Positions 24,389 through 33,422 of a stretch of 33,482 nucleotides of DNA are shown here, in pieces. Numbering within the stretch: position 1 is the stretch's first letter; every line of letters begins with the position of its first letter. The translations under genes were made by a program, and so were the position numbers. The DNA comes from JBMNOU01 sp050943215 (GTDB lineage: Bacteria > Bacillota > Clostridia > Christensenellales > SZUA-584), in the NCBI GenBank assembly GCA_050943215.1, contig JBMNOU010000017.1, positions 1-33,482 on the forward strand, in the 5' to 3' direction. The notes below the pieces were generated by a model. That model searched no databases. It was not told where the DNA came from and was given only the letters and a program-made list of their open reading frames with translations.

Positions 24389-25219
24389 TTGTATAAGATC
24401 CTCAAAAAAAGAACGCTGAGTGAACAGGTCAAGCTAATGGTGATAGACGCCCCTCTTGTCGCCCAAAAAGCACAGGCCGGCCAGTTTATTATTCTTAGGG
24501 TTAACGAGCAGGGAGAACGCATTCCTCTAACCATTGCAGACTATGACAGAGATGCAGGTACGGTAACAATTATTTTTCAAGAAGTTGGAAAAACGACAAT
24601 GCTGCTTGGGGCTTTAAACGAAGGCGATAGCCTTCTGGATTTCGTCGGCCCTTTGGGCAAAGCATCTCACTTTGATAGCAACGTTAAAAAAGTGGCTGTT
24701 ATCGGTGGAGGGCTGGGTACGGCTATCGCTTATCCGCAGGCAAAAAAACTGCATGCCATGGGTATTGATGTGACAACCGTTGTCGGTTTTAGAAATAAAG
24801 ATCTTATCCTGCTTGAAGATGAGGTTCGGGCAGTCTCTTCAAAGCTAATTGTCACTACAGACGATGGTAGCAACGGCAACAAGGGTTTTGTTACGGATGC
24901 ACTCAAAAACGAGATTGAATCAGGCGAAAAATTCGATCTGGTCATCGCAATCGGGCCGCTCGTTATGATGAAGTTCGTATCCCGTCTGACCAAAGAATAC
25001 GGCATTAAAACGATCATCAGTATGAATCCGATTATGATCGATGGAACCGGAATGTGTGGCGGATGCCGCGTGACGGTGGGCGGAAAGACCAAATTCGCTT
25101 GCGTTGACGGCCCAGATTTTGACGGCCACGAAGTTGACTTTGATGAAGCAATGAGAAGACAAACCATGTATAAAAAACAAGAAGGAGAATCTTGCAACTT
25201 ATTCGAGGGGGTAAAATAA
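24389..25219 (+). CDS. nfnA: NfnA-type FAD/[2Fe-2S] subunit of NADH-dependent ferredoxin:NADP+ oxidoreductase
   Basis: A 276-residue flavoprotein like the small subunit of the electron-bifurcating NfnAB transhydrogenase (also annotated as ferredoxin-NADP reductase alpha subunit or sulfide dehydrogenase beta subunit). It has the FAD-binding N-terminal barrel (ERIPLTIAD), the NAD-binding GGGLGTAIAYPQAK, and a C-terminal [2Fe-2S] site DGTGMCGGCRVTVGGKTKFACVDGP. Start is TTG 24389 with AAGGAG 8 bases upstream. The stop shares one base with the ATG of the next gene (TAATG), as expected for obligate partners. The complex couples NADH, ferredoxin and NADP+ in anaerobes. Confidence 0.92.
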   Translation: MYKILKKRTLSEQVKLMVIDAPLVAQKAQAGQFIILRVNEQGERIPLTIADYDRDAGTVTIIFQEVGKTTMLLGALNEGDSLLDFVGPLGKASHFDSNVKKVAVIGGGLGTAIAYPQAKKLHAMGIDVTTVVGFRNKDLILLEDEVRAVSSKLIVTTDDGSNGNKGFVTDALKNEIESGEKFDLVIAIGPLVMMKFVSRLTKEYGIKTIISMNPIMIDGTGMCGGCRVTVGGKTKFACVDGPDFDGHEVDFDEAMRRQTMYKKQEGESCNLFEGVK

Positions 25220-26613
25220 TGGCAAAACGGAACATGGATAACAGAAAAACAGAAATGCCGGAGCAGGATGCCAAAATAAGGGCAACCAACTTTAACGAGG
25301 TTGCTCTCGGCTACACAGAGGAAATGGCGAAAAATGAGGCTCTGCGCTGCCTGCAGTGCAAAAACAGGCCGTGTGTTTCCGGATGCCCTGTCAATGTGCA
25401 GATACCCGAGTTTATCAACCTAATCAATGAGGGAAAATATATTGACGCTTACGATAAAATACGCGAGACAAACGGACTTCCTGCTATATGCGGCCGGGTA
25501 TGTCCCCAGGAAGGCCAATGTGAAAAATATTGTGTCAGAGGGATAAAAGGCGAGCCAGTCGGCATTGGCAGGCTGGAGAGGTTCTGCGCCGACTACGCGA
25601 TCGCAGAAGGCGCAAAGCCGACCGAATGCAAGCCCGTCACAGGTAAAAAAGCAGCTGTTATCGGCTCTGGACCGGCAGGGCTCACATGCGCGGCAGATCT
25701 TGCAAAAAACGGCATCGATGTGACGATTTTTGAAGCGTTCCATACCCCAGGCGGCGTGCTTCAGTACGGCATACCCGAGTTTCGGCTACCTAAGGCACTG
25801 GTAAAAAAGGAGATCGATGCACTAAAGGCAATAGGTGTCAAGATCGAGACGAACATGGTAATGGGGCGCGTGCTGACGATTGACGATTTAAAAAAGATGG
25901 GGTACAGCACGATATTTATCGGAACAGGCGCGGGGCTTCCGAGCTTCATGAACATTCCGGGCGAAAACTTAAACGGCGTTTATTCTGCAAACGAGTTTTT
26001 AACACGTATCAACTTGATGAAGGGCTATAAATTCCCCGAATATGATACGCCCGTGATCCGGCACAAAAAAGTTGCCGTCATTGGGGGTGGCAATGTCGCT
26101 ATGGACGCGGCGAGATGTGCCAAGCGTTTAGGAGCGGATGAGGTATACATCGTGTACCGCAGAAGCGAGGCAGAAATGCCCGCAAGAAGCGAAGAGATCG
26201 AGCACGCAAAAGAGGAAGGCATTATATTTTCTTTCCTTGTCAACCCGACGGCAATTCTCGGCACGGACGACGGATATGTTAAGGGCATGACGCTGCAGAA
26301 AATGGAACTGGGCGAACCGGACAGCTCAGGCAGACGTAGGCCAGTACCCGTTGAAGGCTCGGAATATGATATTGAACTTAATGCAGTTGTTGTCGCAATA
26401 GGTCAAAGCCCGAATCCGCTAATGCGCGAAGCAACGCCCGAACTGAAAACGCAAAAATGGGGCGGTATCATCGTGGAAGAAGAAACGGGTTCCACATCAA
26501 TAGACGGCGTATATGCGGGCGGTGATGCCGTATCCGGTGCGGCAACGGTCATTCTTGCAATGGGAGCCGGTAAGACCGCCGCAAAGGCAATGCTCGAATA
26601 CATGGCAAAATAA
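25219..26613 (+). CDS. nfnB: NfnB-type NADPH/FAD/[4Fe-4S] subunit (glutamate synthase small-subunit-like)
   Basis: A 464-residue flavoprotein of the glutamate synthase small-subunit family. The N-terminus holds two cysteine sets for [4Fe-4S] clusters (CLQCKNRPCVSGCP and CGRVCPQEGQCEKYC), then the FAD motif GSGPAGLTCAADL, the NADPH motif GGGNVAMDAAR, and the C-terminal YAGGDAVSGAATVILAMGAGK. Length and the coupled nfnA gene favour the bifurcating subunit over a GltD that works with GltB, which is absent here. A longer reading from TTG 25192 is rejected because it overlaps nfnA and GAGGGGG directly precedes ATG 25219. Confidence 0.93.
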   Translation: MAKRNMDNRKTEMPEQDAKIRATNFNEVALGYTEEMAKNEALRCLQCKNRPCVSGCPVNVQIPEFINLINEGKYIDAYDKIRETNGLPAICGRVCPQEGQCEKYCVRGIKGEPVGIGRLERFCADYAIAEGAKPTECKPVTGKKAAVIGSGPAGLTCAADLAKNGIDVTIFEAFHTPGGVLQYGIPEFRLPKALVKKEIDALKAIGVKIETNMVMGRVLTIDDLKKMGYSTIFIGTGAGLPSFMNIPGENLNGVYSANEFLTRINLMKGYKFPEYDTPVIRHKKVAVIGGGNVAMDAARCAKRLGADEVYIVYRRSEAEMPARSEEIEHAKEEGIIFSFLVNPTAILGTDDGYVKGMTLQKMELGEPDSSGRRRPVPVEGSEYDIELNAVVVAIGQSPNPLMREATPELKTQKWGGIIVEEETGSTSIDGVYAGGDAVSGAATVILAMGAGKTAAKAMLEYMAK

Positions 26614-26628
26614 TTAACAGCAAAATTA

Positions 26629-26664
26629 AAAGCCTGAGGCAATCATAATGCCCCAGGCTTTATT
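26629..26664. terminator. Bidirectional terminator between nfnB and the PQQ-like gene
   Basis: AGCCTGAGGCA (26631-26641) pairs with TGCCCCAGGCT (26649-26659) with one mismatch. T-rich sequence follows on the plus strand and A-rich (T on minus) precedes, so it can end both convergent transcripts. Confidence 0.85.
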
Positions 26665-26675
26665 ATTATCGTTGC

Positions 26676-28508
26676 TTATTTGATCTTAATGAAGAATATA
26701 TGGTCCGATCTTGAACCGACAACAATCGTGTTTCCGTAAATGGCGGGCGTTGCCTCAAAGTTTTCCTCACCTACGTTTAAAACATCCACAGCCTTGCCGG
26801 TTGCGCCGTCAATCAGAGCAACGTTGCCTTTGATCGTGCATTGCACGATATAGCCTTTGCCCTCGGCAGTATAAACCGGAACCGGAGAGGATGGAGACCA
26901 GCCTGCTACACCCATATCATATTCCCAGCGTAGCTTACCTGTTTCCTTATCAAGCGCCACCACCCTACTCGTCGACGAGTCGCCTTTTTTCTCTTTTGTA
27001 ATGTTATAAATGATAAGGCCGGCCATACTGGTACCGTCGTTACCAAGCACCGGAGATGCCAGGATACCGCCATCCGGATAACCGGGTACTGTGGTAAAAG
27101 GGACTTCCCAGATAATTTCGCCCGTAATCCCGTTGAGTTTTCGGGCATAAACTGTATATGATTTGTCACCTTTTCTGACGCCCTCGTCAAACTCACAGCC
27201 TGTATATAGATAAAACGTATTGTTGGCAATATCTTCTTCGAGCACCATACTGACGTCGCTGTCATCCGTAACATCGTTTGTATACACAGGCGTCATTGTG
27301 TTGAGGTTTAAGCACTGCAGCATACCCACATTGTCGGTGAATATCAGATAATCACGCCATGCAACCGCCGAATTTTCGACACCCCACCGGCCGCTAGAAT
27401 CCGCCGCCTCGTTTCTCGTAGAAGTATACCGGTATTTCACCTTGACCGGATCATAATCCATTGTAACAGTACCCGCCTCGGCGTCGTAAACCGTATTCAG
27501 CTTGCATGTATAGATTACGCCGTTTTCTCCGGGCTCTATCAGCGTATCGGTTTTAGTATCGATCAGCGCGCTTGAATCGTATGCCTGCCAGTTTCGGTAA
27601 GCAAACGGATCGCAGGATGCCGACCCAAACTTCATCAGCTCGGTACCGTCAATTAGGCTAAATGCCCGAAAGAACATATCGTTGCACGCTGTAGGGCTTC
27701 CTTCAGGGTTAAGCCCTTGTCCAACATAAATGATCGGGTATCCTCGCGGATCGAGGCTGGCCGTACCTTTTGTGGGTGCGCCTATCTTAATCGGGTCTCT
27801 TGTCTTATCACCCGTTTCAAGATCCATAAAATAAATATTTCCATCAAGCGAGCAAACAATCACCTCGATGAAATCCTCTTTTGTGCGGAATTCATCATAG
27901 ATCATCGTCATGTTTTCACGCGTCTTTGCTGGCCATTTAACGATCAGCGGCTGTCCGGTCCATGCAAGACCCCCCCAGTCTCCGATTCGGCCCGTCTCTT
28001 TTGTACGCATTATCTCAAGCTTACCTTCCGTAATCTCGGCGGTGCCGTAGCTTGGCGCATTGCGATAATTGTTGCCACGGAATGTAATAATGCCTTCAAG
28101 TTCTGTATATTCGTCTCCGGAACCAAAAGAGATTGTATCTTCTCTTTGGTAAGAATCAACTTCGGTGCCATCTTTCATAATTGTCGTTTTAAAATCAAAC
28201 CTATCTGGATCGGTATCCCGGGTTGCTTGAGGGACAAGATCAGCCGAAAGAGTTACTTTCGAAGTGGGCGTTGGTTCCGCGCTTTCTGTTACCTCTTCTG
28301 TGGGCAGCCCCGCCTCTTCTGTGCTCGGGGGCGTCATCTTAACTGAAGCATTCGGTTTGTCCGCACTACCTGGCTCTTCGGAAACGGCTTTGACGATAAA
28401 ATATATACCGGCCACAAGTGCCACGATCAGTATGGCGATAATCACAAAAAATCTCGCCCGCGCTTTACGTCTGTTGCTACGCCTTCTTGCGTAGTATCTC
28501 TTTTTCAT
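26676..28508 (-). CDS. Membrane-anchored PQQ-like beta-propeller protein
   Basis: A 610-residue protein with a very basic N-terminus (MKKRYYARRRSNRRKARAR), one transmembrane helix (about 20-39, no lipobox) and a Thr/Pro/Glu-rich linker to about residue 100. The rest is made of WD/PQQ-like blades: repeated units such as VALDKETGKLRWEYDM, NGITGEIIWEVPF, VALIDGATGKAVDVL and YGNTIVVGSRSDHIFFIKIK. By orientation (positive-inside) the propeller should lie outside the cell. Such proteins serve as scaffolds or binding proteins; no catalytic residues can be assigned. GGAAGGA precedes the ATG and a TATAAT lies at 28551-28546 without a good -35. It is 100 bases downstream of the sugar-binding lipoprotein gene. 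Confidence 0.87.
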   Translation of the reverse strand: MKKRYYARRRSNRRKARARFFVIIAILIVALVAGIYFIVKAVSEEPGSADKPNASVKMTPPSTEEAGLPTEEVTESAEPTPTSKVTLSADLVPQATRDTDPDRFDFKTTIMKDGTEVDSYQREDTISFGSGDEYTELEGIITFRGNNYRNAPSYGTAEITEGKLEIMRTKETGRIGDWGGLAWTGQPLIVKWPAKTRENMTMIYDEFRTKEDFIEVIVCSLDGNIYFMDLETGDKTRDPIKIGAPTKGTASLDPRGYPIIYVGQGLNPEGSPTACNDMFFRAFSLIDGTELMKFGSASCDPFAYRNWQAYDSSALIDTKTDTLIEPGENGVIYTCKLNTVYDAEAGTVTMDYDPVKVKYRYTSTRNEAADSSGRWGVENSAVAWRDYLIFTDNVGMLQCLNLNTMTPVYTNDVTDDSDVSMVLEEDIANNTFYLYTGCEFDEGVRKGDKSYTVYARKLNGITGEIIWEVPFTTVPGYPDGGILASPVLGNDGTSMAGLIIYNITKEKKGDSSTSRVVALDKETGKLRWEYDMGVAGWSPSSPVPVYTAEGKGYIVQCTIKGNVALIDGATGKAVDVLNVGEENFEATPAIYGNTIVVGSRSDHIFFIKIK

Positions 28509-28608
28509 ACTTGTTCCTTCCCAAATTTATTTACCACCACTTTTTATTATACTATAAAATAGTCAAATGTTATAGATTTTAAGTTGCTTCATCCATTTGG
28601 ACGGCTTC

Positions 28609-29916
28609 CTAATTGTTATAAATGGTGTCTTTTGTTGTATACGGATCAAACTCTGACAGGTATGTCTCAATATCGTCATATTCGTAATAATGCTTTGGAT
28701 AATATCGATTAAGCCATTTGGTATCGGGCAAAAATAAATCGTAAACGCCAATATCTTCATAACATATATTTGTACCTTTGGTATCCATCTCGGCGATGAT
28801 CGCCGAGATAGTATCTTTCTTTTCAGTCGTTTCTGCTGAAAACACGCGCGTCATGCAAAAAACAACGGGTGGAATACATTCTGACTGCCCCTCTAAATAC
28901 TGCAATGCGTATTCCAATGCCGTCATGCCCGTCTGGCACGTGCACTCTACCGTCTGCGCAAAGTCCCCATACCAAACACTGGTGAGCCCCGATTTGGTTG
29001 CGCCCACAGACCATATGCACCCTAATAGCTCTGCCCGGTCTAAATCGAGTACTGCTTGCAAAACCTGCAAACCAGTATCATCGGATACGGCAGCAATACC
29101 GTCAAGTTCTTTTTCTCGGTACGCTTTTAATAAGTTGACCGCCGCTTTATAGCTTGTGTCTGCATCGTAATCGCCCGCGACGCTACATACCACTTTGATA
29201 TTTTCAAAAGATGCAAACACGCGGCGCATACCCATTGAGCGCAGCATGGAAGCCTCATCACTGACTACTCCTGTGATCTCACCAATATGTCCTTTGGGCT
29301 GCCCATGTTTTTCTATCATGGCTTTAACAATTGAAATCCCGGTTAATACCCCTATCATATAATCATCCTGCTCGATCGTACATACATATCCGTCCTGACC
29401 GGGCGTTTTGCCAATACTATTATTGATCGTGATATAAGGAATATCCTGCTGTTCACACAAGTCGCCTACCTTTGCCGATGACTCGCTCTCATCCGGGGAA
29501 AGTATCAAAAAATCGATCCCTTCCGATACCATTTTCTCCGCCGCGTCAATCTGCTCTTGGGCGCCGGTAACTGTGAGCACTGTCTTAATCTCAACACCGA
29601 ACTTTTTATTGTATTCATCGCGGATGGCACAAAGCTCTGCCCACCATCCCTGGTCTTCATATTTCTGGCTCGCAATGATTCCGATGACATGCCCGCTGCC
29701 TGGAACGATACCGATTTCAGCAAGCCCGGGCATAAAAAACGGTGAAATATCCTGCCGCGTAACAGGCTCTGCAGTCGTTTGCTGAGGAGTGGGTGTTACT
29801 AATGTATCCACACCGCTTATGTAAACCACTTCAGTTTCGTTGCTATTTGGGGTACAGGAAGCAATAAAAATAACCGCGATGACGATGACTAGCAGCAGCG
29901 ATATACTCTTCCTCAT
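28609..29916 (-). CDS. Sugar-type periplasmic-binding lipoprotein (ABC substrate-binding)
   Basis: A 435-residue lipoprotein with a clear signal (MRKSISLLLVIVIAV) and lipobox IAS-Cys21, then a short Thr/Pro-rich linker and a type I periplasmic binding domain like RbsB/Peripla_BP_4: VIGIIASQKYEDQGWWAELCAIRDEY, GAQEQIDAAEKMVSEGIDFLILSP, PYITINNS, and later DGIAAVSDDTGLQVLQAV. The start at 29916 follows GGAGGTG; upstream codons lack a ribosome binding site. No permease or ATPase gene lies beside it, so it may serve a distant transporter or act as a ligand sensor. Two tandem ATACCACAT elements precede the gene. Confidence 0.88.
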   Translation of the reverse strand: MRKSISLLLVIVIAVIFIASCTPNSNETEVVYISGVDTLVTPTPQQTTAEPVTRQDISPFFMPGLAEIGIVPGSGHVIGIIASQKYEDQGWWAELCAIRDEYNKKFGVEIKTVLTVTGAQEQIDAAEKMVSEGIDFLILSPDESESSAKVGDLCEQQDIPYITINNSIGKTPGQDGYVCTIEQDDYMIGVLTGISIVKAMIEKHGQPKGHIGEITGVVSDEASMLRSMGMRRVFASFENIKVVCSVAGDYDADTSYKAAVNLLKAYREKELDGIAAVSDDTGLQVLQAVLDLDRAELLGCIWSVGATKSGLTSVWYGDFAQTVECTCQTGMTALEYALQYLEGQSECIPPVVFCMTRVFSAETTEKKDTISAIIAEMDTKGTNICYEDIGVYDLFLPDTKWLNRYYPKHYYEYDDIETYLSEFDPYTTKDTIYNN

Positions 29917-29961
29917 ATACACCTCCAAAAAAAGAAAAGACGAATAAAATCTTTTAATAAG

Positions 29962-29990
29962 ATACCACATCTAATTAAAAAATACCACAT
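29962..29990 (-). repeat. Tandem ATACCACAT elements upstream of the sugar-binding lipoprotein gene
   Basis: ATACCACAT occurs at 29962-29970 and 29982-29990, 20 bases apart, about two helical turns, 46 bases before the gene start. The same 9-mer is found as an inverted pair over the DUF4364 promoter (22230-22267). It may be an operator or part of an extended -10 promoter (TGTGGTAT on the minus strand). Confidence 0.5.
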
Positions 29991-30050
29991 TCTTGATGGC
30001 CAACCGTATATCCAACTAGTTCGGACAACTCATTATTAATAATTTTTTGC

Positions 30051-33000
30051 CTAGCGTATCTTTTTTACACTGAAAGCCGCTTTTTCTCCGTTGATATCCC
30101 ACTGCTTTTCATAACCTAACAGCGTATCTGCGATCTCGTCCGCAAGTACTTCTTTGCAGATTTCATCCGCGTTTCTTTTAATCACGCCGCGTAGGTTATC
30201 ATTCCCGCTGAGAGCCAGCCGGATATGGTCCGTTACTTCAAACCCGGCTTCCTTGCGCATGGTCTGTATCTTGGATATCATTTCGCGCACAAAACCCTCT
30301 TCAATCAGAGCAGCGCTCAGCGTCGTCTCCAGTATCACGCTGATGCCGCCGTAGCTCTCTGTGACGTACCCTTCTTTATTAGTCGGCTCAATCAGCATAT
30401 CGTCTTCTCTGAGAGCTACTGTCTGTCCGTCTGTCTCAAACGTATAGACGCCATTCGATCTAACTGTGTTTACAATATTAATGGCATCCCCCTGCGCTAG
30501 GTGGTTGCGTATTGCTGCAATAAGCTTGCCATACTTTGGCCCCAGTGTTTTTAGCTGCGGTTTAATATCATACGAAATAAATGCCGAAGCGTCTGCGCCG
30601 AATGTAACTTTTTTGATGTTTAGCTCACCGGCAATCAGCGCCGTATACGTTTCATCGAGCGCGTCAATGCCTGCGACGTACATATTTGAAATGGGCTGCC
30701 TGTTTTTGATGCCCGCGGTGTTTCTTGCGCTACGGCCGAGTACAACCACCTTTAATACCTTGTCCATGTTCTCCTCGAGCGCATTGTCGATTAATGTCTC
30801 GTCAGCTTGTGGGTACGAGCAAAGATGCACGCTTTCTGGGGCTGTATTATCCACGCTGCGCACAATGTTCTGATACATTGTCTCAGTCATAAATGGCGTA
30901 AACGGTGCGGCAAGCGCGCATAGCGTTTTTAAGACCGTATAAAGCGTCATAAAAGCGTTTACTTTATCCTGACCCATGCCAGAAGCCCAAAACCGATCCC
31001 TGCACCGCCGTACATACCAGTTGGATAGTTCATCAACAAATTTGTCCATCTCTCTTGCCGGCTCGGTCAGCTTATAATCGTCAAGATGCCGGCAAACATT
31101 TTTGACCAGTGAACTGAGACGTGAGAGTATCCATTTGTCCATCACGTTGCAAGAACCAAGCCGATGCTCGTTTGGGTTAAAATCGTCTATATCCGCATAC
31201 ATAACATAAAAGGCGTATGTGTTCCAAAGCGTTCCCATAAATTTGCGCTGTGCCTCCGAGACCGCTTCCTCATAGAAACGGTTGGGCAGCCACGGTGCGC
31301 TGTTAGAATAGAAATACCACCTGACCGCATCCGCCCCCTGGCTGTCGAGCACAGTCCAGGGATCAATGACGTTGCCTTTGTGCTTGCTCATCTTCTGTCC
31401 GTCTTTATCTTGAACATGCCCGAGAACAATGCAGTTCTCAAACGGGTTCGTACCAAAAACAAGCGTGCCGATCGCAAGCAATGTATAGAACCATCCCCGT
31501 GTCTGGTCGACCGCCTCGCTGATAAAATCAGCCGGAAACCTCTTTTTGAATTCTTCTGCATTTTCAAAAGGATAGTGCCACTGCGCAAATGGCATCGAAC
31601 CAGAATCGTACCAGCAGTCGATAACCTCGCTCACGCGCTTCATTTCTCCGCCGCATTTACCACATTTAACGGTGACACGATCGATAAACGGCTTGTGCAG
31701 CTCAATATCAGCCGTGACATTATTCCCTTTTTCGCACAGTTCCTTCACAGAACCGATTACAGTAAAATGTCCGCAGCCGCATTCCCAAACGGGCAGCGGC
31801 GTGCCCCAGTAACGTTCTCTTGAGAGTCCCCAGTCGATGACGTTTTCTAGAAAATTGCCCATCCGGCCTTCCTTGATGTTGTCAGGCAGCCAATTCACAG
31901 CGCGGTTGTTTTTCTGCAGCAGCTCTTTGACCGCAGTCATCTTAATGAACCATGTACTCCTTGCGTAATAGAGCAGAGGCGTATCACAGCGCCAGCAGTA
32001 CGGATAGCTATGCTCATATTCCCGAGCCGCAAAAAGCAGCTTTCTATTATCTAGATCGTTGATAATATCCGCATCCGCTTTCTTGACAAAAACATCCTCC
32101 CATGGGGTTCCTTTCTTAAACTGCCCCTTCTCGTTGACCATCTGAACAAACGGTAGGTCATAGTTTTTGCCCACTCGCGCATCGTCCTCACCAAAAGCGG
32201 GCGCGATATGAACGATCCCCGAGCCATCCGATAGCGTTACAAACTCATCGGCTGTTATATACCATGCCTTTTTATCTGCTTCTCCAAAATCATATAGCGG
32301 TTCATATTCCTTAAATTCGAGATCCTTTCCTGTATATTCTTCGATAATCTTACCATCATCAAGCACAGTTTCTATAAGCGATTTTGCGATGATGATGTTT
32401 TCACCGTTATGGCGGACTTTCGCATAAACCTCCTGCGGATTGACGCAAAGCGCTACGTTGGACGGCAATGTCCAGGGAGTTGTAGTCCAAGCCATAAAAT
32501 ATGTATCGGGATCATCCTTGGCTTTAAATTTGACGAATATGGAAGTTTCTTTAACGTCTTTATATCCTTGCGCAACCTCATGCGAAGAAAGCGCTGTTCC
32601 ACACCGTGGACAAAAAGGTACGATCTTGTGTCCTTTGTATAAAAGCCCCTTTTCATGTATGACCTTAAGCGACCACCAAACGGACTCGATATATTTGTTT
32701 TCGTAAGTGATATAAGGGTCCTGCATATCTGCCCAAAAGCCAACCCTGTCGGACATTCTTTCCCATTCGCCTTTATAGGTCCAAACGCTCTTTTTGCATT
32801 CGGCGATAAATGGCTCGACGCCATACTGTTCGATCTGATCTTTGCCGTCAAGACCTAAAAGCTTTTCCACTTCCAGCTCGACAGGTAGACCATGCGTATC
32901 CCATCCTGCCTTTCTCAGCACATCGAACCCCTGCATCGTCTTATATCTCGGTATTAAATCTTTGATGCAGCGCGTTAGTATATGTCCTATATGCGGTTTT

Positions 33001-33158
33001 CCGTTAGCGGTTGGCGGGCCGTCATAAAACGTGTAAGGTGCCTTTCCTTTATTCTTCTCTGTAGTCTTTTCAAATATCCTGTTTTGTTTCCAGAAATCCA
33101 AAACGGCGAGTTCCCTGTCCTTAAAATTCAAATCCTTGTTTACTTGTTTATAAAGCAT
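30051..33158 (-). CDS. ileS: Isoleucyl-tRNA synthetase (eukaryote-like type 2)
   Basis: A 1035-residue class I aminoacyl-tRNA synthetase charging tRNA-Ile. Signatures: HIGH at residues 56-59 (PHIGH), DTHGLPVELEVEK, YITYENKYIESVWWSLK, CPRCGTALSSHEVAQGYK, a second zinc-type CGKCGGEM, the DCWYDSGSMPFAQ segment and KMSKHKGN near residue 590, with an anticodon-binding domain and a long C-terminal extension. The sequence in the HIGH and CPRCGT regions follows the eukaryote-like IleRS2 group rather than the E. coli type; that group is known for low sensitivity to mupirocin. AAGGAG precedes the ATG. It is controlled by a T-box leader. Confidence 0.96.
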   Translation of the reverse strand: MLYKQVNKDLNFKDRELAVLDFWKQNRIFEKTTEKNKGKAPYTFYDGPPTANGKPHIGHILTRCIKDLIPRYKTMQGFDVLRKAGWDTHGLPVELEVEKLLGLDGKDQIEQYGVEPFIAECKKSVWTYKGEWERMSDRVGFWADMQDPYITYENKYIESVWWSLKVIHEKGLLYKGHKIVPFCPRCGTALSSHEVAQGYKDVKETSIFVKFKAKDDPDTYFMAWTTTPWTLPSNVALCVNPQEVYAKVRHNGENIIIAKSLIETVLDDGKIIEEYTGKDLEFKEYEPLYDFGEADKKAWYITADEFVTLSDGSGIVHIAPAFGEDDARVGKNYDLPFVQMVNEKGQFKKGTPWEDVFVKKADADIINDLDNRKLLFAAREYEHSYPYCWRCDTPLLYYARSTWFIKMTAVKELLQKNNRAVNWLPDNIKEGRMGNFLENVIDWGLSRERYWGTPLPVWECGCGHFTVIGSVKELCEKGNNVTADIELHKPFIDRVTVKCGKCGGEMKRVSEVIDCWYDSGSMPFAQWHYPFENAEEFKKRFPADFISEAVDQTRGWFYTLLAIGTLVFGTNPFENCIVLGHVQDKDGQKMSKHKGNVIDPWTVLDSQGADAVRWYFYSNSAPWLPNRFYEEAVSEAQRKFMGTLWNTYAFYVMYADIDDFNPNEHRLGSCNVMDKWILSRLSSLVKNVCRHLDDYKLTEPAREMDKFVDELSNWYVRRCRDRFWASGMGQDKVNAFMTLYTVLKTLCALAAPFTPFMTETMYQNIVRSVDNTAPESVHLCSYPQADETLIDNALEENMDKVLKVVVLGRSARNTAGIKNRQPISNMYVAGIDALDETYTALIAGELNIKKVTFGADASAFISYDIKPQLKTLGPKYGKLIAAIRNHLAQGDAINIVNTVRSNGVYTFETDGQTVALREDDMLIEPTNKEGYVTESYGGISVILETTLSAALIEEGFVREMISKIQTMRKEAGFEVTDHIRLALSGNDNLRGVIKRNADEICKEVLADEIADTLLGYEKQWDINGEKAAFSVKKIR

Positions 33159-33180
33159 GTCCTTCTCCTTATATCACCTG

Positions 33181-33213
33181 AAAAAATAAAAAACGCCCTG
33201 CCACACTTGGGGC
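33181..33213 (-). terminator. T-box terminator of ileS
   Basis: On the minus strand GCCC (33213-33210) and GGGC (33198-33195) close a short hairpin followed by GTTTTTTATTTTTT. It directly follows the T-box sequence and lies before the ileS ribosome binding site. Confidence 0.8.
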
Positions 33214-33412
33214 AAAAGACGGTTATCTTCCACGGTACCACCCAAAAATTAACGGCTAAGCCGTATCTTTATGCGCTTTAACGGACGCGAATCGCTTTTG
33301 CTTACTGCTGACTTCGGCAAAAGGGCATAACAGGGGATAACGTTTTACAGTGTTTGTCAGGGCTTTCACCGTTTCCCTACTCGCTTTACAAACCAAATAT
33401 ATCCGCCGTATC
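33214..33412 (-). promoter_or_regulatory. T-box leader (Ile-specific) of ileS
   Basis: The minus strand contains the canonical T-box GGGTGGTACCGTGG (33243-33230) just before the terminator. Upstream, stem I shows the AGTA block, GGTGAAAGCC distal-loop region and a specifier-loop sequence ACGTTATCCCC in which ATC (33338-33336) is an Ile codon. Uncharged tRNA-Ile would pair at the specifier and at TGGT, stabilising the antiterminator and switching on ileS. Confidence 0.88.
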
Positions 33413-33416
33413 CTGC

Positions 33417-33422
33417 ATTATA
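33417..33422 (-). promoter_or_regulatory. Probable -10 box of the ileS T-box transcript
   Basis: A perfect TATAAT lies on the minus strand a few bases before the start of the T-box leader. The -35 region at the expected distance is weak, so this assignment rests on position and the -10 alone. Confidence 0.45.
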
